From contig NZ_CP028475.1 of the NCBI RefSeq assembly GCF_003047105.1, positions 992,001 through 1,056,000 on the forward strand: a DNA stretch of 64,000 nt, read 5' to 3'. This DNA is from Celeribacter baekdonensis. GTDB lineage: Bacteria > Pseudomonadota > Alphaproteobacteria > Rhodobacterales > Rhodobacteraceae. The notes under the pieces are model-generated. The model saw only the letters and a list, made by a program, of their open reading frames with translations, did not search any database and was not told where the DNA came from. The translations under genes and the position numbers were made by a program. Below, piece after piece: positions 45,007 through 53,893 of the stretch (within the stretch, counting starts at the first letter, position 1; every line of letters starts with the position of its first letter).

Positions 45007-45714
45007 TTACACCTGTGAGGCCGCAAAGCCTTTGCCGATGATTGGCCCGGTTGGCCGCCCGGTCGGGGAACCGCCCAAAGGTTCAAGCGTCACCTCATAT
45101 AGTTGCTGCGCATTGGGCGGCGGCAGGTCTTGGAACCTCAAACGCGTCGCCGCCGTTTGATCCAATGTGCCAAGCGAGGTCGCGCCCATTTGCTCGGACG
45201 GCAGCGTCCACACCTGCAACGTCCGGTCCGCTGGCACGGTGACCGGCGCGACGAACCGCACGAAAGCCGTGTCATTGCCGTAGTCATCAATCACCGCTTG
45301 CGGCACGCCCGCCGCATCGACCAAAACGGCCACGACCGTGGGATTTGGCACAGGTTTCAGCCCCGACGACCCGATCCCGACCGCAAGACCAACAAGGGCG
45401 GCGGCCACAAGGCCCAGACGCCATTTTCTTGGCGCAGAAGGTTGGTTTGCGGCGTGCGGTGGCGCGGACACAAACAGGGGCCGATCCTGCGCGGCAAGTT
45501 CTGCACGCACCTGCGTGATAAATTCAGGCGGCAAATCTTGCGGTGTGGCGGAGCGATCGAGCGGCAAAAACCGGTCACGCAACGCGCCCACACGACGCGC
45601 CAATTCGGGGTCTCGCGCCATCACCTCCTCGATCAACGCCCCTTCGGTTTGCGTCAACACGCCCAAAACATACTCGTCGGACAGCGCGATGATCTGGTCT
45701 GAAAGATGGGTCAT
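45007..45714 (-). CDS. Anti-sigma factor, RskA type
   Basis: A 235-residue protein with a short N-terminal zinc-less anti-sigma region (MTHLSDQIIALSDEYVLGVL), one transmembrane helix (LGLVAAALVGLAVGIGSSGL, about residues 98-117) and a C-terminal extracytoplasmic RskA domain (RTLQVWTLPSEQMGATSLGT). The start ATG 45714 overlaps the sigma factor stop (ATGA), so the pair is translationally coupled. It probably holds the ECF sigma factor inactive at the membrane until a signal arrives. Confidence 0.85.
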   Translation of the reverse strand: MTHLSDQIIALSDEYVLGVLTQTEGALIEEVMARDPELARRVGALRDRFLPLDRSATPQDLPPEFITQVRAELAAQDRPLFVSAPPHAANQPSAPRKWRLGLVAAALVGLAVGIGSSGLKPVPNPTVVAVLVDAAGVPQAVIDDYGNDTAFVRFVAPVTVPADRTLQVWTLPSEQMGATSLGTLDQTAATRLRFQDLPPPNAQQLYEVTLEPLGGSPTGRPTGPIIGKGFAASQV

Positions 45715-46268
45715 GTCAGACACTCCTTTAATGCGTGCAAACCCCGGCGGATCAGCGATTTTATCGTGCCCAGCGGCACGTCTTGGCGGGCGGATATCTC
45801 GGCATGGCTGAAGCCTGCGACATGAGCGAGCAAGATGATGTGACGGCTTTGACCATCCAGTGTTTTGAGGCAATCGCGAATGCGGCTTGGCCCGGCCAGA
45901 ATTTCCCAGCCTTCGGTCGGCACCACCGCTTGGCGACGCTCTTGCACCTCGGCCAGATCGCTGGGCGACAGGATGCTCAACCGTTTGCCGTCGCGCAGGG
46001 TGTTCAGGCAGCGGTTGCGCAGGATCGCATAAATCCATCCCCGCGCCGATCCATGTGCCGCGTCAAACTGTGTCGCCTTGCGCCAGACCTGCACCATCGC
46101 GTCCTGAAGCGCCTCTTCGGCCAAATCATGCCGCCCAAGGATGCGGTAGGCCAGCCCCAAAAGCTTTGGGCCTTCATGCTCCAAAATCGCCGCCACTCCG
46201 GCATGCCGCCCCGCCGCACAGTCCGCAAGCGCCTCGCGCAACCGCGTGTTGCTTTTGTCTTCGCTCAC
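45711..46268 (-). CDS. ECF-family RNA polymerase sigma factor
   Basis: A 185-residue sigma-70-family factor. Region 2 is RILGRHDLAEEALQDAMVQV with WRKATQFDAAHGSARGWIYA, and region 4 DGQSRHIILLAHVAGFSHAE with ARQDVPLGTIKSLIRRGLHA. GTG 46268 is preceded by AAAGGA; ATG 46319 in the same frame is an alternative adding 17 residues. It is followed by its anti-sigma gene. A promoter-like motif upstream, matching one before the divergent DUF4394 gene, suggests autoregulation. Confidence 0.88.
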   Translation of the reverse strand: MSEDKSNTRLREALADCAAGRHAGVAAILEHEGPKLLGLAYRILGRHDLAEEALQDAMVQVWRKATQFDAAHGSARGWIYAILRNRCLNTLRDGKRLSILSPSDLAEVQERRQAVVPTEGWEILAGPSRIRDCLKTLDGQSRHIILLAHVAGFSHAEISARQDVPLGTIKSLIRRGLHALKECLT

Positions 46269-46391
46269 TTTGCGATCCTTTTGTCTGAGTATTGGCCGCA
46301 ATGACGCGCGCTCTCTCATGTCAGCCCAGACCGTTTCGGACCGGACAGTTTGTAACGTCGTTTTTTGCACAGCCACGCCCCTTTCAAAAGA

Positions 46392-46421
46392 GAAGACACG
46401 CGTCGCTGCCAAGCGGATGCA
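46392..46421 (-). promoter_or_regulatory. Putative ECF promoter of the sigma/anti-sigma operon
   Basis: On the minus strand, TGCATCCG (46421-46414), 14 nt, then GTGTCTTC (46399-46392). The identical bipartite motif with identical spacing occurs on the opposite strand at 46440-46469. Position and spacing fit -35 and -10 elements of an ECF promoter about 70-120 nt before the sigma gene. Confidence 0.7.
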
Positions 46422-46439
46422 AATTTTTTTCCAAAACGC

Positions 46440-46469
46440 TGCATCCGTTTTCTGCCCCCCGGTGTCTTC
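46440..46469 (+). promoter_or_regulatory. Putative ECF promoter of the DUF4394 gene
   Basis: TGCATCCG (46440-46447), 14 nt, GTGTCTTC (46462-46469), about 57 nt before the DUF4394 start. It mirrors the minus-strand motif exactly. The two -35 boxes form an inverted repeat with an 18-nt gap. Confidence 0.7.
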
Positions 46470-46525
46470 GAAGTATGGACGGCGACACACGCCGTGCTTT
46501 TGCAACCTGACAAAGGAAAATCGCC

Positions 46526-47308
46526 ATGCTTCGTCTTGCCGCTTTCTCGACCACCGCCCTGACCCTGTCCCTGTCTGCCGTCTCCGCCGCCCCTGCTGTG
46601 GGCCTTGTTGGTGACAAAACCCTTGTGATGTTTGACACCGACACCCTGACCGTTTCTGGCACAATGGACGTGAGCGGTGTTGACGGCCTTTTGGGTCTGG
46701 ACCTGCGCCCCTCCAACAATACGCTCGTCGGCGTCACCCCGGATATGGTCATCGTTCGCATCGACCTGGCCACTGGGGCCGCGACCGAAATGGCCACCAT
46801 GGACACGCCCCTGCCCCTCGGCGACATGCCGGTGATCGTCGATTTCAACCCGATGGCCGACAAGCTGCGCTTTATGACCGGCACAACCAACCACCGCGTC
46901 GATGTCGACACCGGGGCTGTGACCGTGGACGGCAGCTTGGACTGGAAAGAGGGCGACATGCATGTCGGTGAGAGGCCCGCCATCGCCGCCGCAGCCTATA
47001 TCAACAGCTATGGCAAACCCGAAAAGACCGCGATGTTTGACATTGATGCGACCATCGTCGCGGTGATCCAACAGGTTTCTCCGAATGACGGCACGCTGAG
47101 CGCCATCGGCAAGCTGGGGATCGACACCCCGCAAGACAGCTACGCGTTCGACATTCAGACCACCGAGGCGATGGACAACATGGCATGGCTGGTCAATGGC
47201 ATGACGCTCTATTCCGTTGATTTGACCACGGGCAAAGCGATTGAGACGGGGATGATTGAGGGGCTTGATGCGCCGATCCGCGACATTGCGATCTTGCCTG
47301 TGATGTAA
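46526..47308 (+). CDS. Exported DUF4394-type protein
   Basis: A 260-residue protein with a signal peptide (LAAFSTTALTLSLSAVSAAP) and a beta-propeller-like DUF4394 domain (LLGLDLRPSNNTLVGVTPDM, DFNPMADKLRFMTGTTNHRV, IDTPQDSYAFDIQTTEAMDN). AAAGGA precedes the start. It is divergent from the ECF sigma operon and preceded by the same promoter motif, so it is probably a target of that sigma factor. Molecular function unknown. Confidence 0.8.
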   Translation: MLRLAAFSTTALTLSLSAVSAAPAVGLVGDKTLVMFDTDTLTVSGTMDVSGVDGLLGLDLRPSNNTLVGVTPDMVIVRIDLATGAATEMATMDTPLPLGDMPVIVDFNPMADKLRFMTGTTNHRVDVDTGAVTVDGSLDWKEGDMHVGERPAIAAAAYINSYGKPEKTAMFDIDATIVAVIQQVSPNDGTLSAIGKLGIDTPQDSYAFDIQTTEAMDNMAWLVNGMTLYSVDLTTGKAIETGMIEGLDAPIRDIAILPVM

Positions 47309-47403
47309 TTCGGGCCTTTGACAAGGACAAGAAACGGCGCGGTCCAAACGGGCTGCGCCGTTTTGACCCCAAGAGCACCTGTGGCATCTGTCGCACCTGT
47401 CCC

Positions 47404-48006
47404 TCAGAGGTCGAGCATGTGCATCTTTGTGGCAATCGCCACCGCCTCTAACGTGGTCAAAGCCGACAGTTTTTGCCGCAGATTGCGACAGTGCATATCG
47501 ACGGTCGGCAAGGAAATATTCAACTCAAACGCGATCCGATCCCGCCGTTGCCCAGAGGCGGCCAAGCGCAACACCGATTTTTCCCGCGATGTGAGCTTTG
47601 GCACAGCCTCGGGCATGGCCTCGCCCACCGACTGAGGCAAAAACAAAACGATACGGATGAGCTTGGGTTGAAACGGCAGAATGTTGATTTGCAGCGGCGC
47701 GGTCGCTTTCGCCGTCTCAGCGCGCAAGATCGACGCCCTCGGTTGAAGATCGTCACAAGCCGCACGCAGGGCATTTGAAAATCTATTGGCCGGTTGCGCG
47801 GTGAAATATTCCTGCCTCTGCCCCCTCACAAAGTCCCGGTTTGCTTTGAGAAACCGTGCCGCGGCGTGATCTCGGCTCACGATCCGCGCGCTGGGAGTGA
47901 CATCAAGACAGGCAATCGCGGTTGTCTCGGCACCGGGGGGCATCCGGGTGTTGTATGAGCTGTGCCTGTCTTGTGACATCTGCGCCGCCGGTCCCTGTAA
48001 GTGCAT
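47404..48006 (-). CDS. LuxR-type transcriptional regulator
   Basis: A 200-residue protein with a C-terminal LuxR helix-turn-helix (LTSREKSVLRLAASGQRRDR, IAFELNISLPTVDMHCRNLR). The N-terminal 130 residues have no recognised sensor and no autoinducer-binding signature. Either ATG 48006 or the in-frame ATG at 47979 could be used. It lies between the DUF4394 gene and another LuxR-type gene; the target is unknown. Confidence 0.75.
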   Translation of the reverse strand: MHLQGPAAQMSQDRHSSYNTRMPPGAETTAIACLDVTPSARIVSRDHAAARFLKANRDFVRGQRQEYFTAQPANRFSNALRAACDDLQPRASILRAETAKATAPLQINILPFQPKLIRIVLFLPQSVGEAMPEAVPKLTSREKSVLRLAASGQRRDRIAFELNISLPTVDMHCRNLRQKLSALTTLEAVAIATKMHMLDL

Positions 48007-48165
48007 GATCTGACGGAGATGTCAGACCTTTAAGCCAAACCTACGTGGCAGGGATTGGCACAATCGCCCCCCTTTGGGGGGCATGATCAAAAAAGGCGCG
48101 CCATATACAAAAAATCGGTTTTTACGGGTTCCCAAGCGTGGTGTGTTTGAAATTTAGGATCAGAA

Positions 48166-49878
48166 ATGCTAGGCAACCTCATAGGTTTGGCTGGTTTTAG
48201 GGGCAGTGTGTTTGCGCCCAACACCCTCGCCCTCAAAGACACAAGGCGGCACCCACACCCCGAGCTTGGAGAGATAGAACAGCCGATGAGCCACGTATCG
48301 CAATTCATTGAAACCTTAGAGGCGGCGCTGCACACAGAGCGCAAAGTCGCTTTGCCCCCAGAAGATGCGATCCTGCTTCAGACCCAAGACAAACCTGGCA
48401 GCGAACGGTTCTTTTTCCGCAACTTTGCCCGATGCAGCTTTCCCGCCAACCTCTATGATCAGCGCGGGATGTGCCAAATCGACAGGTTTGGCGCCGATCC
48501 CAAAGACGCCTTTCCAGCCCAAATGCGGATGCCACAAGAGGCGGCCACCGGATGCGCGTTTGTGGTGGCCGATGACCACCTCTATTTCCTCTATGATCGT
48601 ATGGATCGGTGGAGCGATGCCCCGGGTCATCTGGCCTTTGTCGCGGTGCGCATTGAGGCGGAGCGGATTGTGGCCCTGTCCGATCACAGGCCGGATATTC
48701 GGCTGACCAAATCCGAATATCTGTTGCTGGCGCATTTGATGACCGGGTTGGATTTGAAAAAGGCAGCGATGCTTTTGGGCGCGTCTTATGACACCAAACG
48801 CAAACAGGTGCAGGTTATTCAAGACAAGCTCGGCCTCAAAACCCAAACCGCCCTGCTCCGCGCCCTGTCCGTCGATATCACCGCGCGTATTCTGGACGAG
48901 GTTCTGCCCACCCAACAGCGCAATTTTGAGACCGCTTTGGTCAAACGCCAGTTCGGCAAAGACGTGATCGTCAATATGGTCACAATCGGCGAAGGGCTTG
49001 AGGTGCCAGTGTGGGAATTTGGCGCGCGCCGGGGCCGTCCCGTGTTGTATTTTCACTCGATGTTGGCGCCCATCGCCTTTCACCCGGAGATGAGTTCCTG
49101 CCTGAACAAACTTGGGCTGCGTCTGTTGATTGTGCCGCGGCATTTTATGGGATTTGACGGGGTGTTAGATGCCGAAACCCGCCTGACCAAATTGACCAGA
49201 GCGCTGGCCGATACGATGGACTATCTGACCGATGAGCCGCTGATTTGTCTGGGCGAAAGTGCCGGGGTGCCATGGTTGGCGCATTTTGTCCGGCACAATC
49301 CCGATCTGGTGTCGCATGTCATTTTGGCGGCCACACCGCAACCCGCGCACCCACATCCGGCCCCCTCGCAAGACCACGGTGACGCGCCCACGCTGTTCGT
49401 TGAAATCTCAAACCGTCTGCGCCGCGATGCGCGGGTCATTGCAGGCCTGACGCGGGTCTACAATGCGATCAGCCGCGTGCCGATGTTTGCCCAAAAGGCA
49501 TTGGCGCATATGTATCGCAAATCCCCCGCTGATCTGGCCTGTCTTGAGAATTTATTTCGCCACCCTCACCTGTGCGAATGGCTGCGCCTGATTGCCAATC
49601 ACGCCACCCTGGCTTCTGTTGATGAGTTGACCAATCTACAACGCAACTGGCCAAAGGATTTGCGCGCATTGCAATGTGGCGTGACATTTGTGCATGGCCT
49701 TGAGGACCCAATCAGTCCGATTGACGACATCCGGTCTATTGCGCAAACCCTGCCTGACGCCGCATTTCATGCGGTTGAGAATGCTGGACATCTCATTTTC
49801 ACCCAGCACTTTAAAGACTTCGTGGACCATATCGCCACATTGACCACCCCCGCCCCGTCTGCGCCCAACAGGGCGTGA
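48166..49878 (+). CDS. LuxR-type DNA-binding domain fused to an alpha/beta hydrolase
   Basis: A 570-residue protein. The first part contains a LuxR-like helix-turn-helix (LTKSEYLLLAHLMTGLDLKK, AAMLLGASYDTKRKQVQVIQ). The second half is an alpha/beta hydrolase with nucleophile CLGESAGVPWL, acid GLEDPISPIDD and histidine ENAGHLIFTQH, so the triad is complete. AGGA lies 6 nt before ATG 48166; ATG 48286 is an alternative. A regulator that senses a small molecule through a hydrolase domain is possible. It is an unusual domain pair and its ligand is unknown. Confidence 0.78.
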   Translation: MLGNLIGLAGFRGSVFAPNTLALKDTRRHPHPELGEIEQPMSHVSQFIETLEAALHTERKVALPPEDAILLQTQDKPGSERFFFRNFARCSFPANLYDQRGMCQIDRFGADPKDAFPAQMRMPQEAATGCAFVVADDHLYFLYDRMDRWSDAPGHLAFVAVRIEAERIVALSDHRPDIRLTKSEYLLLAHLMTGLDLKKAAMLLGASYDTKRKQVQVIQDKLGLKTQTALLRALSVDITARILDEVLPTQQRNFETALVKRQFGKDVIVNMVTIGEGLEVPVWEFGARRGRPVLYFHSMLAPIAFHPEMSSCLNKLGLRLLIVPRHFMGFDGVLDAETRLTKLTRALADTMDYLTDEPLICLGESAGVPWLAHFVRHNPDLVSHVILAATPQPAHPHPAPSQDHGDAPTLFVEISNRLRRDARVIAGLTRVYNAISRVPMFAQKALAHMYRKSPADLACLENLFRHPHLCEWLRLIANHATLASVDELTNLQRNWPKDLRALQCGVTFVHGLEDPISPIDDIRSIAQTLPDAAFHAVENAGHLIFTQHFKDFVDHIATLTTPAPSAPNRA

Positions 49879-49917
49879 GGCCCGTCTTCGCCCAACAGGG
49901 CGTGAGGGATAGCCGCG

Positions 49918-51183
49918 TCAGAACCGATAGGACCATCCAAGACGGCAATCCGTCGAAGACGTCGTGTAAAGCGCGATGTTTGAAGACTGGAGCTTATACC
50001 CGCACGATAGGGTCGGCGTGCTGCCCAGCAGTTTGATCCGACTGTCCGAAAGTGAGACGCCAAAGCGGTAAATCTCATCACGGCGGGCATAATCCACCGC
50101 CGCAAAATCGGCATCATAGAGTTTCAGCGTAGCACTCATCGTCACCCCGCCGCGCAGCGTGTCAGTGAGGTTTTGCGCATAGCCCACACGCGCTGTCGCC
50201 CCCCAAAAGCGGTGATAGTCAAGGCTGGGCCTTGAACGCTCCACTGATCCGCCCCATGACAGGGTGGCCCCCTGCGGCGCGCCATGCCCAAACGCTTTCG
50301 ATCCCCCAGCCCCAAGGGAGGCATAGGGGCCAGACAGGCTGTCCTTGTCCAAATAGTCGCGATACTCGGCCAAGGCCGACAGGGTGAGACGCGTGGTGTC
50401 ATTCACCGTGTGTGACCAGCTTCCATGTGCCCCCAAAGCAATCCGGTCCGAAGTTTGACCTGTGATCGCGTCGTAATAAATCCGATCGGCATGAAGACCG
50501 CCGCGCCACTCTTTCGACGGATCGACCCCTACGACATCCGCCGTGACCCGCCCGCGCCAATAGCGCAGCTCTGGGGCGTCATACCAAATTCGGTTCAATG
50601 CCGCCCCGATCTCCAAAGACAGCCCCTCCCCCAAAGGGGTGCGATAGGTGCACCGCGCGCCAAATTCGACCCCGACACCAGAGGTTTCCTCACCACCCCC
50701 GTCGATCTCAAACCGCCCCAAAAGCGTATCAAACACCGTCTCAGACGAGGCGTTTGCAATGTTGGTGCTCGGCAAAAGCGCGACACTGGCCGACGCGACG
50801 AACGGATACCGCTGTTGCAGTTTGGCGAGGGCATTGAGATAGGAATCGACATGATCACTTTGCGCCGGATCGCGCAGCAAATGCTTGAGAAACGCCTCCG
50901 ATCTGGCCACCTGCCCTTGTTGCGCAAAGGCTTCGGCAAGTGCCAGCTGTGCCCGCAGGTCCGTGGGGGCAATTCTGCGCGCCTTGGCAAAAGCGAGCGC
51001 GGCTTTTTTCGGCGCATCCTTGGCCAAAGCCACCTGCCCCAAATGCATGAGCTTGGCATAGGCCGCGGTCGCGTCAGACCTCGTGCGCGCTCCGTCCGCC
51101 CGTGCGCCTGCGAGCGGCCCCATCAGGATCACGATCAACACACCGAACCGGATCAGCCACGAAAAGGTAAAAGAACGCCCCAT
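49918..51183 (-). CDS. Slam-like outer-membrane protein (TPR plus DUF560 barrel)
   Basis: A 421-residue protein: signal peptide (IRFGVLIVILMGPLAGARAD), an N-terminal TPR-like helical region (YAKLMHLGQVALAKDAPKKA, LRAQLALAEAFAQQGQVARS), then a beta-rich C-terminal barrel that ends in YRF, a typical outer-membrane terminus. This is the layout of Slam (surface lipoprotein assembly modulator, DUF560) proteins. The gene for a small lipoprotein lies just upstream. ATG 51183 is used because the longer frame runs back through a hairpin. Slam proteins move lipoproteins to the cell surface. Confidence 0.75.
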   Translation of the reverse strand: MGRSFTFSWLIRFGVLIVILMGPLAGARADGARTRSDATAAYAKLMHLGQVALAKDAPKKAALAFAKARRIAPTDLRAQLALAEAFAQQGQVARSEAFLKHLLRDPAQSDHVDSYLNALAKLQQRYPFVASASVALLPSTNIANASSETVFDTLLGRFEIDGGGEETSGVGVEFGARCTYRTPLGEGLSLEIGAALNRIWYDAPELRYWRGRVTADVVGVDPSKEWRGGLHADRIYYDAITGQTSDRIALGAHGSWSHTVNDTTRLTLSALAEYRDYLDKDSLSGPYASLGAGGSKAFGHGAPQGATLSWGGSVERSRPSLDYHRFWGATARVGYAQNLTDTLRGGVTMSATLKLYDADFAAVDYARRDEIYRFGVSLSDSRIKLLGSTPTLSCGYKLQSSNIALYTTSSTDCRLGWSYRF

Positions 51184-51210
51184 GTTCACACCGATATCAT
51201 TGAAATTCAG

Positions 51211-51240
51211 GACGTGCTGCGAGGGGTCCCGCAGCACGTC
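51211..51240 (-). promoter_or_regulatory. Hairpin between the lipoprotein and Slam-like genes
   Basis: GACGTGCTGCG-N8-CGCAGCACGTC, perfect 11-bp arms, without a T run on the minus strand. It lies between the lipoprotein stop and the Slam start. It may stabilise the lipoprotein message or partly stop read-through, giving much more substrate than transporter. Confidence 0.6.
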
Positions 51241-51267
51241 TAAAACGATCACTCGTTACGCGAAAAA

Positions 51268-51837
51268 TCAGTCCGCAATGGCGGCATAGCCACCTTCTTC
51301 GTAGTCGCCATCAATCGTCCCGCTCACATCGCCATAAACCGCAAGGTCGCCCTCGTAGTCATAAAAGATGCCGTCCATGACGAGATCGACCAAATGGTCT
51401 TCTCCATCATTCAACGTCCCATCGGCATCTGCCGTCATGCCAGTGCCCGTGATCGTACCATTGATGGACAGTGATCCGCTCAGCTCTGCCTCTACGGCCT
51501 GTGTGTCTTGGTCATAGAGTGCGAAATTATTTGCCGTTCCGGTGACTGTCCCGCCGGTGAAATCGGCGGTCAGGGCCAGATCACCAAGCGCTTCAAGATT
51601 GCCATCATCCCCAAGGTCGCCAACACCCAATGCTCCAGACATCGTCGCCGTGCCCGCCATCATCGCCTCGGATGCCGTCTCAAGTTCGCCCGCTTCTGCA
51701 CCGGCAACAAGACCTTCAAGGCTGTCATATTTTGCCGGCAAATCGGTATCCGACATATCGCCATCAACGGAAGAGCCGCCACATGCGGCCAAGGAAAGAG
51801 AGGCCGCCGAAAGGGCCGCCAGTGTGAAGAGTTTCAT
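51268..51837 (-). CDS. Surface-type lipoprotein, TbpB-like barrel, probable Slam substrate
   Basis: A 189-residue protein with a lipoprotein signal (MKLFTLAALSAASLSLAAC, lipobox LAAC with Cys19). The mature part is acidic and rich in Gly, Thr and Asp; LTADFTGGTVTGTANNFALY resembles the barrel repeats of TbpB/HpuA-like surface lipoproteins. It lies 84 nt upstream of the Slam-like gene on the same strand. Pairing of a Slam with an adjacent substrate gene is a known pattern in Proteobacteria. The ligand, if any, is unknown. Confidence 0.72.
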   Translation of the reverse strand: MKLFTLAALSAASLSLAACGGSSVDGDMSDTDLPAKYDSLEGLVAGAEAGELETASEAMMAGTATMSGALGVGDLGDDGNLEALGDLALTADFTGGTVTGTANNFALYDQDTQAVEAELSGSLSINGTITGTGMTADADGTLNDGEDHLVDLVMDGIFYDYEGDLAVYGDVSGTIDGDYEEGGYAAIAD

Positions 51838-52264
51838 GTGATGTATCCTAGTGGTTGTACAGTGTTCTGAGTTCAGTGGTCTGAAGATGATCCCTCGAGA
51901 TCTTGAACAAAGGTTCCACCGATAAAGGGTCCAAACAACCTATAGGAAGTCATAGGTTTACAGCCCTGCGAACGGTCCCGACCGCTCCACCGATGCCCGG
52001 TGTCAGCCCTCTCGCACCCGCTCTTTTGCTCACACACCGGCCTGCTTGTCGCCACGCAATATAGGTTCAAGCGCAGGGTTGAACGCATGAACAAAGGATG
52101 CGCCGAATGCGGCAGAATTACCGCATAACATACTGACTAAATTATATATTTATGTGAAAAATATTTTAGAATACGATTTCTAAAAATGGGTTTTAACTTT
52201 AGGCCAACGCTCTGTGACCAAAGCCCCTGTCACCGCCCGAATGGCCTCGCACCGCAGGTCACAA
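51838..52264. other. Intergenic stretch, AT-rich core
   Basis: No gene is supported here. The lipoprotein promoter should lie at its left end, and 52130-52185 is strongly A+T rich, which may be a promoter or curved DNA. No operator was recognised. Confidence 0.4.
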
Positions 52265-52298
52265 AAAACCCGCGAGAGGGGCGCCACTCACGGGTTTT
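52265..52298 (-). terminator. Terminator downstream of the DUF1127 gene
   Basis: AAAACCCG...CGGGTTTT arms with an inner GAG/CTC pair. It can act in either direction; on the minus strand it lies 76 nt after the DUF1127 gene. Confidence 0.65.
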
Positions 52299-52374
52299 AG
52301 ACGTATATCTTACATTTCGATCAAATCCGACCGCAACGGCTGGATCGAACCGGAAACCACCGGAAATCTTTGCG

Positions 52375-52590
52375 TCAAATCCGACGGGCCGCATCGGCGG
52401 CGATGTCTCGGATTGAGTGGCGGGAAATTCCGAGGTCAGCCAATTCATAATCCGACATCAGGGACAATTCGCGAAACACGCGATCCGCCTCAGCGCGTTG
52501 GGCACGACGATGGGAAAACTCAGCACGCAACGCGGAAAAACGATCCATAAGCGGCTGCGTGACGGCGAGGTTTTGGGTCATATAGGCCAT
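52375..52590 (-). CDS. Small DUF1127-type protein
   Basis: A 71-residue basic protein with the DUF1127 motif near the C-terminus: RELSLMSDYELADLGISRHS, IRDIAADAARR. Such short Arg-rich proteins occur in most alphaproteobacteria; some affect phosphate metabolism or RNA turnover. It is a single gene with AAAGGAGCG upstream of the start. Confidence 0.85.
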   Translation of the reverse strand: MAYMTQNLAVTQPLMDRFSALRAEFSHRRAQRAEADRVFRELSLMSDYELADLGISRHSIRDIAADAARRI

Positions 52591-52886
52591 GGTAATCGCT
52601 CCTTTGGTCTGTCACTTTGTTTTGGGATCATCGCCTTTTCAAAGCGCTTCGATCCCGTTCCTTGATCCCTATATGATCCTGTTAGCGCCCCCACACCAGA
52701 GACAAGACGCGAAGGCCGTCATGCAAAAAACGCATAACAAATGCCGATAGCTATGCGTCAGTAGACACGCGCTCCTGTGCACCCGCCCTTGCAACACGCG
52801 CCCCCTTTATGATCTATGAGCGTAGGCTTATCTTATGATCAGACAGGCCCAAATCACCGATATGCTCATAGACATAAGGACCGCCC

Positions 52887-53750
52887 ATGCCCCTCGCCCC
52901 AACGCCTGCCAAATCCGTTTCTGTCGGCCCACAGGGGCTGAGCCGTCCAGTCACCTTGTCGAATGCCCTGCCCTTTGGCTTGATCGCGGGTCCGTGCCAA
53001 TTGGAAAGCCTCGCTCACGCCCGCATGTTGGCCGAACGGATCGCTCAGGCCTGTGACGCGACGGGCACGCCGTTTATTTTCAAAGGCTCCTATGACAAGG
53101 CCAACCGCAGCTCGCTGTCGGGCAAACGCGGCATTGGCGCTGAGGCTGGCCTCACCATCCTGTCCAAAATCCGCGACGAATTTGGCTGTCCGGTGCTGAC
53201 CGATGTGCATGAAACCCACCAGTGCGCTATGGCCGCCGAGGCCGTGGATGTGTTGCAAATCCCGGCCTTTCTGTGCCGTCAAACCGATCTGTTGCTGGCG
53301 GCGGGCGAGACCGGCAAAACCATCAACATCAAAAAGGGGCAATTTTTGGCCCCGTGGGATATGGACAATGTGGCGGCCAAAATCGCCTCGACCGGCAATG
53401 ACAATATCATGCTCTGTGATCGCGGCACCTCCTTTGGCTACAACACGCTGGTGAGCGATTTCCGTGGCCTGCCGCGCATGGCCGAAACCGGCTATCCCGT
53501 CTGTTTTGACGCCACCCATTCGGTGCAACAACCGGGTGGCAATGGCACGTCAACGGGCGGCGACCGCACCATGGTGCCGCCTTTGGCGCGCGCTGCCGTG
53601 GCTGTCGGCGTGGCCTGTTTGTTCATCGAGACCCACGAAGACCCGGACAATGCGCCTTCGGACGGGCCAAATATGGTGCGGATTGAAGATCTGGGCGGGC
53701 TGTTGCGCACCCTACGCGCCTTGGATCAGGTTGTGAAACCCGGCGCATAA
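52887..53750 (+). CDS. kdsA: 3-deoxy-8-phosphooctulonate synthase (KDO8P synthase)
   Basis: A 287-residue aldolase. Motifs include LIAGPCQLESLAHARMLAE, TPFIFKGSYDKANRSSLSGK, VDVLQIPAFLCRQTDLLLAA and FDATHSVQQPGG. It condenses arabinose 5-phosphate with PEP for the LPS core. No other KDO gene is present nearby. The 296-nt gap upstream shows no gene. Confidence 0.95.
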   Translation: MPLAPTPAKSVSVGPQGLSRPVTLSNALPFGLIAGPCQLESLAHARMLAERIAQACDATGTPFIFKGSYDKANRSSLSGKRGIGAEAGLTILSKIRDEFGCPVLTDVHETHQCAMAAEAVDVLQIPAFLCRQTDLLLAAGETGKTINIKKGQFLAPWDMDNVAAKIASTGNDNIMLCDRGTSFGYNTLVSDFRGLPRMAETGYPVCFDATHSVQQPGGNGTSTGGDRTMVPPLARAAVAVGVACLFIETHEDPDNAPSDGPNMVRIEDLGGLLRTLRALDQVVKPGA

Positions 53751-53893
53751 ACCAGAGTTGGTTCAGCCGCACTGAAAGCTCAAATTTTCAGATAAGAGCC
53801 GCACCCGCGCCACAATTTGGTGCCGGGCGTGGCCGCATTTGGCGACAAATCTGATGAGACCAACAGTCAGGATATTTCAAAGGGGTTTTCCAA

